In this document: positions 36,336 to 43,037 of the stretch, piece after piece
Layout: every line of letters begins with the position of its first letter
Position numbering within the stretch: position 1 is the first letter of the stretch
Source of the DNA: Methylobacillus methanolivorans
Lineage (GTDB): Bacteria; Pseudomonadota; Gammaproteobacteria; Burkholderiales; Methylophilaceae
Assembly: GCF_044751345.1 (NCBI RefSeq)
Contig: NZ_JBIWXY010000001.1
Coordinates: 744,001 to 808,000, forward strand
Direction of reading: 5' to 3'
Length of the DNA stretch: 64,000 nucleotides
The notes under the pieces: generated by a model
Told to the model about the DNA's origin: nothing
Seen by the model: only the letters and a program-made list of their open reading frames with translations
Database searches by the model: none
Position numbers and translations under genes: made by a program

Positions 36336-37166
36336 TTATGAAGCTAACTTGAACTCAATAGGCACAGTAGCCCAGCCATCGATTGGTGTATTTCCACGCT
36401 TGGAAGGCGCAAATTCCCAGCCTTTAACTGCCTCTATGGCAGCCTCATCCAATGTCTTGCGACCACTGGATTTCTTGATTTCTACGGCCTGGACCTTGCC
36501 GCTGGCCAATACCCGCACCCGCAATACCACCGTGCCTTGCCAGCCTTGACGTTGCGCAAAGGATGGATACTTCGGCGCAGGGTTGTTCAAATAACCTGCA
36601 TAGCCCATGGCCTCTGTCACCGGCTCTTCCTTCACCGGCTCGGGCGGCGGTGGGGGCGCGGGCGGCGCTGCCTCTACCGGCGCGGTGGTTCTTTCCACCT
36701 TGGTGTTTTCCTGCACCACAATATCGTCCGGCTTAATGTCGGGCTCAGCTTGCGGCGTTTTCAACGCCGGTTGTGGTTTCGGTTGTGGTGGTGGCTGCTT
36801 CACCACTTTTTTAGGTGGTGGCGGCGGAGGCGGTGGTGGCTTTACCTCAGGCGGTGGCTCAATGACTGGCTTGATGATCTCGATTTCCACCGGCCGCGGC
36901 TTGGGCACGATAGGCGCATGCTCCGCATTGATATAAAAATAAGCCCCGACCACATGCACGGCGATCACCACCAGGCCCAGGGCCAGGTAATTCCTGCCGC
37001 TACCCGGGACAGTAGCTTCCTCCTGAAACTCTTTCTGGCGTAAGGCAAATGCCTGGTCCAGCCGCTTGCCTGCCTCGGCAACGCGCTTCGCCAGCTCATC
37101 CCTTCTCGGCAGGATGTCGCCACTCTCAATCAACCTGCCAGCAGGCCTCAAGGCAGATGTAGACAC
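36336..37166 (-). CDS. tonB: TonB protein
   Basis: 276 residues: a cytoplasmic N-terminus of unusual length (~65 residues), one membrane helix (Y-L-A-L-G-L-V-V-I-A-V-H-V-V-G-A), a long Pro/Lys-rich linker, and a C-terminal TonB domain with Y-P-S-F-A-Q-R-Q-G-W-Q-G-T-V-V-L-R-V and the final W-E-F-A-P. Start is GTG at 37166 with AAAGGAGG about seven bases upstream. Placed between an SsuB-like ATPase gene and exbB under a sigma-54 promoter, so it is probably a dedicated TonB for the receptor at 18496. Confidence 0.92.
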   Translation of the reverse strand: MSTSALRPAGRLIESGDILPRRDELAKRVAEAGKRLDQAFALRQKEFQEEATVPGSGRNYLALGLVVIAVHVVGAYFYINAEHAPIVPKPRPVEIEIIKPVIEPPPEVKPPPPPPPPPKKVVKQPPPQPKPQPALKTPQAEPDIKPDDIVVQENTKVERTTAPVEAAPPAPPPPPEPVKEEPVTEAMGYAGYLNNPAPKYPSFAQRQGWQGTVVLRVRVLASGKVQAVEIKKSSGRKTLDEAAIEAVKGWEFAPSKRGNTPIDGWATVPIEFKLAS

Positions 37167-37200
37167 GTTTATCCTCCTTTAAATATTCCGTTGCGGCGTG

Positions 37201-38040
37201 CTAGACAAAATCCGTCAGCACATCATCCTTGATACGCTGGAATTCCAGCGTGGAGCGCACGCGTGGGCGCGGCAGGTCGACGGGCACAATGCGCTTGATG
37301 CGACCTGGGTGGGATTGCATCACCACTACACGGTCACCCAAAAACACCGCCTCTTCCACATCGTGGGTTACCAAGATGGTGGTTAAGCCCTCCTGCTCCC
37401 ATAAGCGTTGCAGCTCCTGTTGCAATTTCAGCCTGGTCAACGCGTCCAATGCGGCAAATGGCTCGTCCAGCAACAGCAATTGCGGACGCAATACCAAGGC
37501 CCTGGCAATCGCCACGCGTTGCGACATCCCGCCGGAAATCTGGTGGGGATAAGCTTTTTCAAAACCCGATAATCCGACCAGATCAATCTGCGCCTGCACG
37601 CGACGCTTACGCTCCGCCTTAGTGGTATCGGTGGCGGCAAAAGCCAGTTCTATATTGGCTTCCACCGTCAACCACGGAAACAAACGATGCTCCTGAAATA
37701 CGATCCCGCGACCAAGATCGGTGCCTTGGATACGCTTACCCTGATATACAAGGTCTCCTCCATACTGGGTATCCAGCCCAGCGAGCAGCTTGAGTAATGT
37801 CGATTTACCGCAACCGCTGGCACCCACGATAGAAATAAACTCGCCGGCACGAATTTCCAGGTTAATGTCGTTGAGCACTTGCAAGCGCTCGCCAGAAAGC
37901 TGGAAAACTTTTTCGACACGCTCTATCTTCAAGGCTACCGGGCTTAGGTTTAATTGCTGCTTTGCGTTGTGCTCGCTTTGCAGCCCATCATGCAGCGCCT
38001 GCTCACGCTTAAAACTCAGCACTGTATTCAATGCACTCAT
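37201..38040 (-). CDS. ABC importer ATPase (SsuB/TauB type)
   Basis: 279-residue ATPase. Walker A G-A-S-G-C-G-K-S-T, signature I-S-G-G-M-S-Q-R-V-A-I-A-R-A-L, Walker B L-L-L-L-D-E-P-F-A-A-L-D and H-loop T-H-D-V-E-E-A are intact and of the sulfonate/taurine importer subfamily. About 30 extra N-terminal residues precede the domain. First gene of the leftward operon ATPase-tonB-exbB-exbD-permease-permease, driven by the sigma-54 site 126 bases upstream. Confidence 0.92.
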   Translation of the reverse strand: MSALNTVLSFKREQALHDGLQSEHNAKQQLNLSPVALKIERVEKVFQLSGERLQVLNDINLEIRAGEFISIVGASGCGKSTLLKLLAGLDTQYGGDLVYQGKRIQGTDLGRGIVFQEHRLFPWLTVEANIELAFAATDTTKAERKRRVQAQIDLVGLSGFEKAYPHQISGGMSQRVAIARALVLRPQLLLLDEPFAALDALTRLKLQQELQRLWEQEGLTTILVTHDVEEAVFLGDRVVVMQSHPGRIKRIVPVDLPRPRVRSTLEFQRIKDDVLTDFV

Positions 38041-38165
38041 TTTTGCTTCTTTCTGCCGCCTGGGCTTCGGGTGCCCTGCGGCACATCACTCCAAATAACT
38101 TTTTTCAACTTCTCTCAATAAAAAAACATATAAAGAGAATCAAAAATACAATTTGGTTATATATT

Positions 38166-38181
38166 TGCAATCCCCGTGCCA
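38166..38181 (-). promoter_or_regulatory. Sigma-54 promoter of the importer/TonB operon
   Basis: Minus-strand TGGCACGGGGATTGCA, a perfect match to TGGCACG-N4-TTGCA, the best -24/-12 site in the window. It lies in the 411-base gap 38041-38451 with UAS elements upstream. Confidence 0.88.
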
Positions 38182-38255
38182 AATCCTCGGAAAAATCGAC
38201 TTGTCATTAAAATTCATTGACTTGGAAAAAATCAGAACGGTTACCAGCGACAAAA

Positions 38256-38354
38256 CTGTTGCGATAGCATCAAAAAAATCAATCAAACTGTTGCTATAAA
38301 AACAGGTCCTGCTGGTGGAAATGAAACAGCAGCGTAAAAGCAGCGCTGCTGTTT
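38256..38354. promoter_or_regulatory. UAS region and 11-bp inverted repeat upstream of importer operon
   Basis: Exact element CTGTT-N8-AACAG at 38288-38305, a weaker copy (CTGTT-N8-ATCAA) at 38256-38273, and a perfect inverted repeat AAACAGCAGCG/CGCTGCTGTTT at 38324-38354. On the minus strand the repeat is followed by TTTCATTT, so it may also end the transcript of the binding-protein genes, which stop at 38452. Confidence 0.6.
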
Positions 38355-38451
38355 AAGTCACAATCTAGAGCAATGAAGCAATTATCCAGGCGCGTGCCCT
38401 GCCTCATGACCATCTCCGACAGGGCCTATCGCCTGGATCGCTGCCCTGCCC

Positions 38452-39498
38452 TTAGTGTGGAACCCAGAAACCTTCAAGCTTGAGTTCCCGCAATGCCGTG
38501 GTGACAAATCGCGGGTTAAGCATCTGCTGGGCATCCGCTTGCGTGCGCGTCAACCCTGATGCCTGCGCATAGGCCACCGCCTTGCGATAATGCTCCTGCA
38601 AGGCCGCATCGTAGAGCGGCGACCAGCGCTGGCGCCAGCTGACATTGTCCTGGTCGTATTCTCTGCGGTTCACGCTTTCGGGATAGATCTTGTTGGAATA
38701 TTCCCGGATGTAGGTTTCCTTGTTTTCATCCTGCGCTACCCAGTGCACGCTTTTCAGGTAGGCAGTGACGATAGCCTGGGTCACCTCGGGGTTCTGCTTC
38801 ACAAAATCATTGCGCGCCCATACCCCACCCATCAGCTTCCAATCGACCGGCGCAGTCTTGGTGGACCAGATGATTTTGCCTACTCCCCTATCCTCCAGGA
38901 TATAGGAGTCAAACAGGCTGAAAAAACCATCGACAGTGCCGCTCGCCAAGGCGGCAGCGCCGACTTGCGGGTTGACATTGACGATCTTGAAATCCCTGAA
39001 CGTCAGGCCTTCGCTCTGCAACAGGTTGGAAAAAGCCAGCTCCCACGGGCGACCACGGTGCAAGGCGATCTTTTTGCCTTTCAGGTCCTTGATGCTCTTG
39101 GCTGTAGAGTTCTTGGGCACAACCAAATAGGAATTGGAAGTTGTGCCCCAGGGCGCTACTAGCTGCACGGTGGGCTTGCTGGCATTGAGGATGATGGGCG
39201 GCAAATCGCCGTAGATGCCGAAATCGATCTTGCCACTGGCAAAGCCTTCGTTGATCACAGGGCCGACCGACGCCATTGCCGCAGGCACCCATTCCACCTT
39301 GATACCCTGCTTGCGCAGCTCTTCCGGGAAAGCACCATTGACGACAAGAGAGGCGCTACCGGTATACACCGTCTTGCCGCCGACGTTGGTCGCTACCGAA
39401 GCAATACGCACCACCTTGAGGTCTTCGGTATGGGCAGTAGGGAAATAGCCCAGAAGCCCTGCCAGCAATAAGGCAGGCAATACAGTCAACTTCATCAT
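38452..39498 (-). CDS. SsuA/TauA-type periplasmic binding protein, second
   Basis: 348 residues: signal peptide (M-M-K-L-T-V-L-P-A-L-L-L-A-G to about T-A-H-T-E) and a type II binding-protein fold of the aliphatic-sulfonate group (G-K-I-D-F-G-I-Y-G-D-L-P-P-I, N-S-Y-L-V-V-P, L-K-G-K-K-I-A-L-H-R-G). Tandem paralogue of the preceding gene; start ATG overlaps the upstream stop (ATGA). Probably delivers organosulfur ligands to the permease pair at 33524-35121. Confidence 0.9.
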   Translation of the reverse strand: MMKLTVLPALLLAGLLGYFPTAHTEDLKVVRIASVATNVGGKTVYTGSASLVVNGAFPEELRKQGIKVEWVPAAMASVGPVINEGFASGKIDFGIYGDLPPIILNASKPTVQLVAPWGTTSNSYLVVPKNSTAKSIKDLKGKKIALHRGRPWELAFSNLLQSEGLTFRDFKIVNVNPQVGAAALASGTVDGFFSLFDSYILEDRGVGKIIWSTKTAPVDWKLMGGVWARNDFVKQNPEVTQAIVTAYLKSVHWVAQDENKETYIREYSNKIYPESVNRREYDQDNVSWRQRWSPLYDAALQEHYRKAVAYAQASGLTRTQADAQQMLNPRFVTTALRELKLEGFWVPH

Positions 39499-40589
39499 TT
39501 CCCCTTACCCGCTGCTGGACTGAGTTGAGCCTGCTTGATCTGCTGGCTTTGCCAGTAATGTTCAAGGTTAAGCTCCTTAAGCGCATGCTCGACGAATTGC
39601 GGATTAAGCAACTGATCCAGCTTGACCTCGTTGCGCACCAAGCCTGATTGCTTGGCATAACTCGCTACCCGATGGTAATGCGTCTTCAGGGCATCGTCAT
39701 AAAGCGGGGACCAACGGTCCTTCCAAGCGACGATGTCATTGTCGTAATCCTTGCGCACCACCTCTTCCGGCAAGGCATTGGTGGCATATTCCTTAATGTA
39801 CTTGTCCTTGTTCGCATCCTGCGAAGTCCAGTAATTAGTCTTCACATAAGCCGTTACGATGGTCTGGGTAAGCTCGGGATATTTCTTGACGAAATCGTTG
39901 CTGGCCCATAGCCCGCCCATCAGTTTCCAGTCTGGCGGCGCATTTTTGGTAGACCAGATGATGCGCCCGACCTTGCGCTGCTCGAGGATATGCGCATCGT
40001 TGAGGCCAAAGAACCCATCCACCGTGCCGCTCGCCAATGCGGCTGCGCCGACCTGGGGATTCACGTTAACGATCTTGAAATCCTTGAAGCTGAGCCCCTT
40101 GGACTCAATCAGGTTGGCAAAAGCGATTTCCCAGGGTCGGCCGCGATGCAAGGCAATTTTCTTGCCTTTCAGGTCATCAATGGTGCTGGCCTTGGATTTT
40201 GCCGGCACGACAAGATAAGAGTTGCCGCTGCGTCCCCAGGGCGCCACCAATTGCACAGTGGGCCTGGAGGCATTCAGGATCACCGGAGGCAAGTCACCAT
40301 AGGAGGCGAAATCGATTTTACCGCTGGCAAAACCTTCGTTGATGATTGGGCCCACGGCGGAATGGGAGGCAGGCACCCATTCAATTTTCACGCCCTTTTT
40401 CGCGAGCGTCTCTTCCAGCCCGCCTTCGGTCAGCACTGCGGCGCCGTTGAGGTAAGTGGTTTTTCCCGCGATGTTGTATACCACAGCTGCAATCCGCACT
40501 ACCTTGGGTGTTTCCTCGGCAAAGCCCACTGAAGCCGGCAATGCCATCATGGCGGCCAGCGCCAGATGATAAATTTTTCTATGCAACAT
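39495..40589 (-). CDS. SsuA/TauA-type periplasmic binding protein, first
   Basis: 364 residues: signal peptide ending near G-F-A-E-E and the same core as its neighbour (G-K-I-D-F-A-S-Y-G-D-L-P-P-V, N-S-Y-L-V-V-P, L-K-G-K-K-I-A-L-H-R-G-R-P-W-E). GGAG 8 bases before ATG. The two proteins are similar enough over most of their length to be a recent tandem duplication. No -24/-12 site was found in 40590-40876, so it is probably transcribed from the promoter at 42741-42756 through the DszB-like gene. Confidence 0.9.
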   Translation of the reverse strand: MLHRKIYHLALAAMMALPASVGFAEETPKVVRIAAVVYNIAGKTTYLNGAAVLTEGGLEETLAKKGVKIEWVPASHSAVGPIINEGFASGKIDFASYGDLPPVILNASRPTVQLVAPWGRSGNSYLVVPAKSKASTIDDLKGKKIALHRGRPWEIAFANLIESKGLSFKDFKIVNVNPQVGAAALASGTVDGFFGLNDAHILEQRKVGRIIWSTKNAPPDWKLMGGLWASNDFVKKYPELTQTIVTAYVKTNYWTSQDANKDKYIKEYATNALPEEVVRKDYDNDIVAWKDRWSPLYDDALKTHYHRVASYAKQSGLVRNEVKLDQLLNPQFVEHALKELNLEHYWQSQQIKQAQLSPAAGKGK

Positions 40590-40803
40590 TTAACTCACTC
40601 CAAAACATGTCAGTCCTGCTTCAAAATCCAGTGCGGGGTATTTGAAGCTCTCGAGAATTCAATGAAAAAACAGTGTGCTCGCCCGTTGTCGGGTAAAACA
40701 CACCATAAAGAGACAGTCTTGAAAATCATTACTGTTGCTCACGACACGACTATGTAACTGAATAGAGCAGCTCACAAAACTCAGCGAAGCTGTCCTGGCT
40801 AGG

Positions 40804-40846
40804 TGCTCTGCCTTAGGTAGTACAACTAGCACGACAAGGCAGAGCA
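40804..40846. repeat. Inverted repeat after the second DszB-like gene
   Basis: TGCTCTGCCTT (40804-40814) and AAGGCAGAGCA (40836-40846) form an 11-bp stem with a 21-base loop, 31 bases after the stop of the DszB-like gene. No T-run. It may set the ratio between this gene and the binding proteins downstream, or be an RNA stabiliser. The rest of the 287-base gap shows nothing convincing. Confidence 0.5.
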
Positions 40847-40876
40847 ACAAGGCCAGAAGAGTATTGTGAACAGCAC

Positions 40877-41935
40877 TTAAGCGACCTTGGCCTCTAATTG
40901 TTTCTTGGCTTCCTGCAACGGACGTTGATCCACCCATGCATCAAAATCGAAATCGCGATCCAAGAGACCATGAATCCACATGAAGTTCTTCTGTTTGCGG
41001 AATAGCTCGAGACGATCGGGTGTCAATGTCGGTTCAAGATGCAGGTGGAAATCGTTGCGGTATGCCGTCGCCACACTCTCGGCGCCTGCAAAGGTCTCAT
41101 CCTGCAGAATGCTGCGTACGCCTTCCAAATTGTGCTTGGCCCAATCAGCCGCACGCAGCGTCTGGTAAAGGAAGCGAACCACCAGATCGAAATGGTTCTC
41201 CAGCAAATCCTCATGCACAGTGATAGGACGAGGCGTGCCATTATTCACCCGCACGCTTTTATCGGCATAGCTGTCGAGATCAATCCCAACCACAAGCCCT
41301 AAGCGCTTGGCTGCTTCGACAGCGGAAGCACCCTTGACGTAGACCGCATCAACATTGCCTGCCACCAGTTCGTCCAGTCCCGCCCACAAGCTACCCACCA
41401 CCTCACGGCTACGCCTGCCATCTCCACGGCCTGCCCCGGCAGCGGCCACTTCGACGAGATCGACATCATCCAGCGTCAAGCCCGCGATACCGAGTGCGCC
41501 TTTATATCCGTGCAAGCTCATGCCGCGCGCGATGCTGCTGCCACGCACATGGTCCTTGATCGGGTGATCAACGAAAGCAGGCAATGCCAGGCGTTTTCCC
41601 TTGAGCTGGTGCGGCTCTGTAATCCCGGAATCAGGCCTCACCAAAATCGCCTGCCACTCATCTATCCATGTCAGGCCAATCAGGCGCGTAGGCGCATATT
41701 GCGCACGTGCAGCGATCGCCAGCAAATTGCCTCCCTCACGTATGAGAGTAGGCAACTGGTGATCATAGTGATGCCGGTTGTATTCTCGTGGGCCTTCCTG
41801 CAGAGTGGAGACGGTAATGCCATCCTTTGCAAACTCCTCGTCCAGCCAGCCCAACTTATAGGCAATGCCGGTCGCAGTCGGCACTGGGCAACGGGTAAAC
41901 CATATCTGGTCTACACTATTTATTAGTTCGCTCAT
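40877..41935 (-). CDS. DszB-like putative desulfinase, second copy
   Basis: 352 residues, paralogue of 24861-25904 and like it without signal peptide. W-F-T-R-C-P-V-P gives the DszB Cys27 equivalent at Cys16; H-Y-D-H-Q-L-P-T-L-I-R-E-G-G gives His56 and Arg66, spaced ten residues as His60 and Arg70 in DszB. Further shared traits are V-K-G-A-S-A-V-E-A-A and F-M-W-I-H-G-L-L-D-R-D. Predicted cytoplasmic, possibly releasing sulfite from a sulfinate. Start has GAGGAGG five bases upstream. Second gene of the transcript headed by the aldolase-fold gene (14-base gap). Confidence 0.8.
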   Translation of the reverse strand: MSELINSVDQIWFTRCPVPTATGIAYKLGWLDEEFAKDGITVSTLQEGPREYNRHHYDHQLPTLIREGGNLLAIAARAQYAPTRLIGLTWIDEWQAILVRPDSGITEPHQLKGKRLALPAFVDHPIKDHVRGSSIARGMSLHGYKGALGIAGLTLDDVDLVEVAAAGAGRGDGRRSREVVGSLWAGLDELVAGNVDAVYVKGASAVEAAKRLGLVVGIDLDSYADKSVRVNNGTPRPITVHEDLLENHFDLVVRFLYQTLRAADWAKHNLEGVRSILQDETFAGAESVATAYRNDFHLHLEPTLTPDRLELFRKQKNFMWIHGLLDRDFDFDAWVDQRPLQEAKKQLEAKVA

Positions 41936-41949
41936 TGCCGCCTCCTCGA

Positions 41950-42681
41950 TTAACCCAGGTCAGTCGCAGGCAACAGGTTCAAGCCCTTGGCCTGGTCGTA
42001 AATCTTGGCCATCTTCCATTGCTGGGCCAATACGCCAGGACCGTAATCACGGGATCCTCCAATTGCGTCTGCCAAGGTCTGGATTTGTGCCCCCTCTTCA
42101 AGGATGAGGATAAATTCAGCAGTCTTGCGCAAGCCTTGCTTGCCCCAGACGGTAGAGCCTCCATTGGCTTCCAGGATTGCAGTGTTGTGCGGATTGAGCT
42201 TGATCTGGTCCAGGATGAAATCCACCTCCTGCTGTCGGCGATCTATATAAATAGGAATTTCACGAATCAGGTTATAACGCTGCACAGGTACATAACGAAT
42301 CGGCAATGTACGATGGGTTTGTGCCCAGGCCCCCAGATACGGGGAGTGCACATGTGAAATCGTCGTGATATCCGCATGTTCCTTGAACAGCTTGGTATAA
42401 CGAGTGGAGCCGGCCCCAGTGCCCTTACCCAGCACCACATTACCCTCAAAATCTACTACAACAGCCTGTAATTCACGGCCATCCCAATTAAAAGGACCCG
42501 GGTCGTTTACGATGACCAGCTTCTCCTCGCCAGGTACGCGCTCGACAAAACCTACCGTCCCATTCGCAGTAATGGTACCGGTGTTGCGAAACGCGGCAAA
42601 CGCGATCTTGGCGTCAGCCAAGACCTGTGCAGCAAAAGCTTCTAGATCGTTTTCTGTATCAATTGCGGTTATGGTCATCAT
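41950..42681 (-). CDS. Class II aldolase/adducin-fold protein, second copy
   Basis: 243 residues, same family as 17268-17957. H-V-H is at 110-112 (I-S-H-V-H-S-P-Y-L); the late N-H-G motif of true class II aldolases reads E-A-N-G-G-S-T-V-W-G, so the third zinc histidine is absent here too. It shares with its paralogue the segment R-E-I-P and a C-terminal E-E-(G/A)-A. First gene of a sigma-54 transcript with a DszB-like gene, so a linked role is likely. ATG 42681 is followed by a second ATG, both close to AGAGGTGA. Confidence 0.8.
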   Translation of the reverse strand: MMTITAIDTENDLEAFAAQVLADAKIAFAAFRNTGTITANGTVGFVERVPGEEKLVIVNDPGPFNWDGRELQAVVVDFEGNVVLGKGTGAGSTRYTKLFKEHADITTISHVHSPYLGAWAQTHRTLPIRYVPVQRYNLIREIPIYIDRRQQEVDFILDQIKLNPHNTAILEANGGSTVWGKQGLRKTAEFILILEEGAQIQTLADAIGGSRDYGPGVLAQQWKMAKIYDQAKGLNLLPATDLG

Positions 42682-42740
42682 TCACCTCTGTAGTCATCAT
42701 GAAAGGCTGGCAAAGTTGCAAGCATCTTGATGACAAAGTT

Positions 42741-42756
42741 GGCAAAACACATGCCA
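42741..42756 (-). promoter_or_regulatory. Sigma-54 promoter of aldolase-DszB-like operon
   Basis: Minus-strand TGGCATGTGTTTTGCC: GG and GC 12 apart, TTGC intact. It is 60 bases before ATG 42681 and about 120 bases from tandem UAS copies. Confidence 0.8.
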
Positions 42757-42844
42757 AGAGCAACAAGCACTCATTACAAATAAAATAATTGTTTCATTTC
42801 ATATAGATAATTATTCATTTGCAAAAATGACTTCTCACGCCACC

Positions 42845-42915
42845 CTGCTACAAAATCAACACCTGCTGCAGAATCAACAGTGAACTTCGTCACTGAACTG
42901 CGTCAGAATCAACAA
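42845..42915. promoter_or_regulatory. Tandem UAS copies between operon and activator gene
   Basis: CTGCT-N8-AACAC at 42845-42862 directly abuts CTGCT-N8-AACAG (exact) at 42863-42880; a third copy, CTGCG-N8-AACAA, is at 42898-42915. All three share A-A-T-C before AACA. They lie in the 356-base gap 42682-43037, between the sigma-54 promoter (leftward) and the activator gene (rightward), so the activator may also control its own gene. Confidence 0.68.
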
Positions 42916-43037
42916 CATGCAGTAAGGCGACATTTCTTTATTTCAAATAAGAATATAGATATGAAAATATAGTTTTAGACCAGCTAAAGGATTATGAGTA
43001 TATTGGGCAAAGTTTCTACACTGAAAGTCCCCAAGCA

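Noticed and set aside
36537..37043. Long plus-strand frame over tonB rich in Trp/Arg/Leu and another rich in Gly
   Set aside because: They are antisense readings of the proline-rich TonB linker with no ribosome site and no homology.
24861..41935. Plain label of the two DszB-like proteins as ABC substrate-binding proteins
   Set aside because: No signal peptide in either, and the Cys/His/Arg triad with exact spacing is kept in both; the importer already has two proper secreted binding proteins.
42708..42723. TGGCAAAGTTGCAAGC near the aldolase-DszB-like promoter
   Set aside because: GG and GC are only 9 bases apart and the strand is wrong for the operon, so it cannot work as a sigma-54 promoter.
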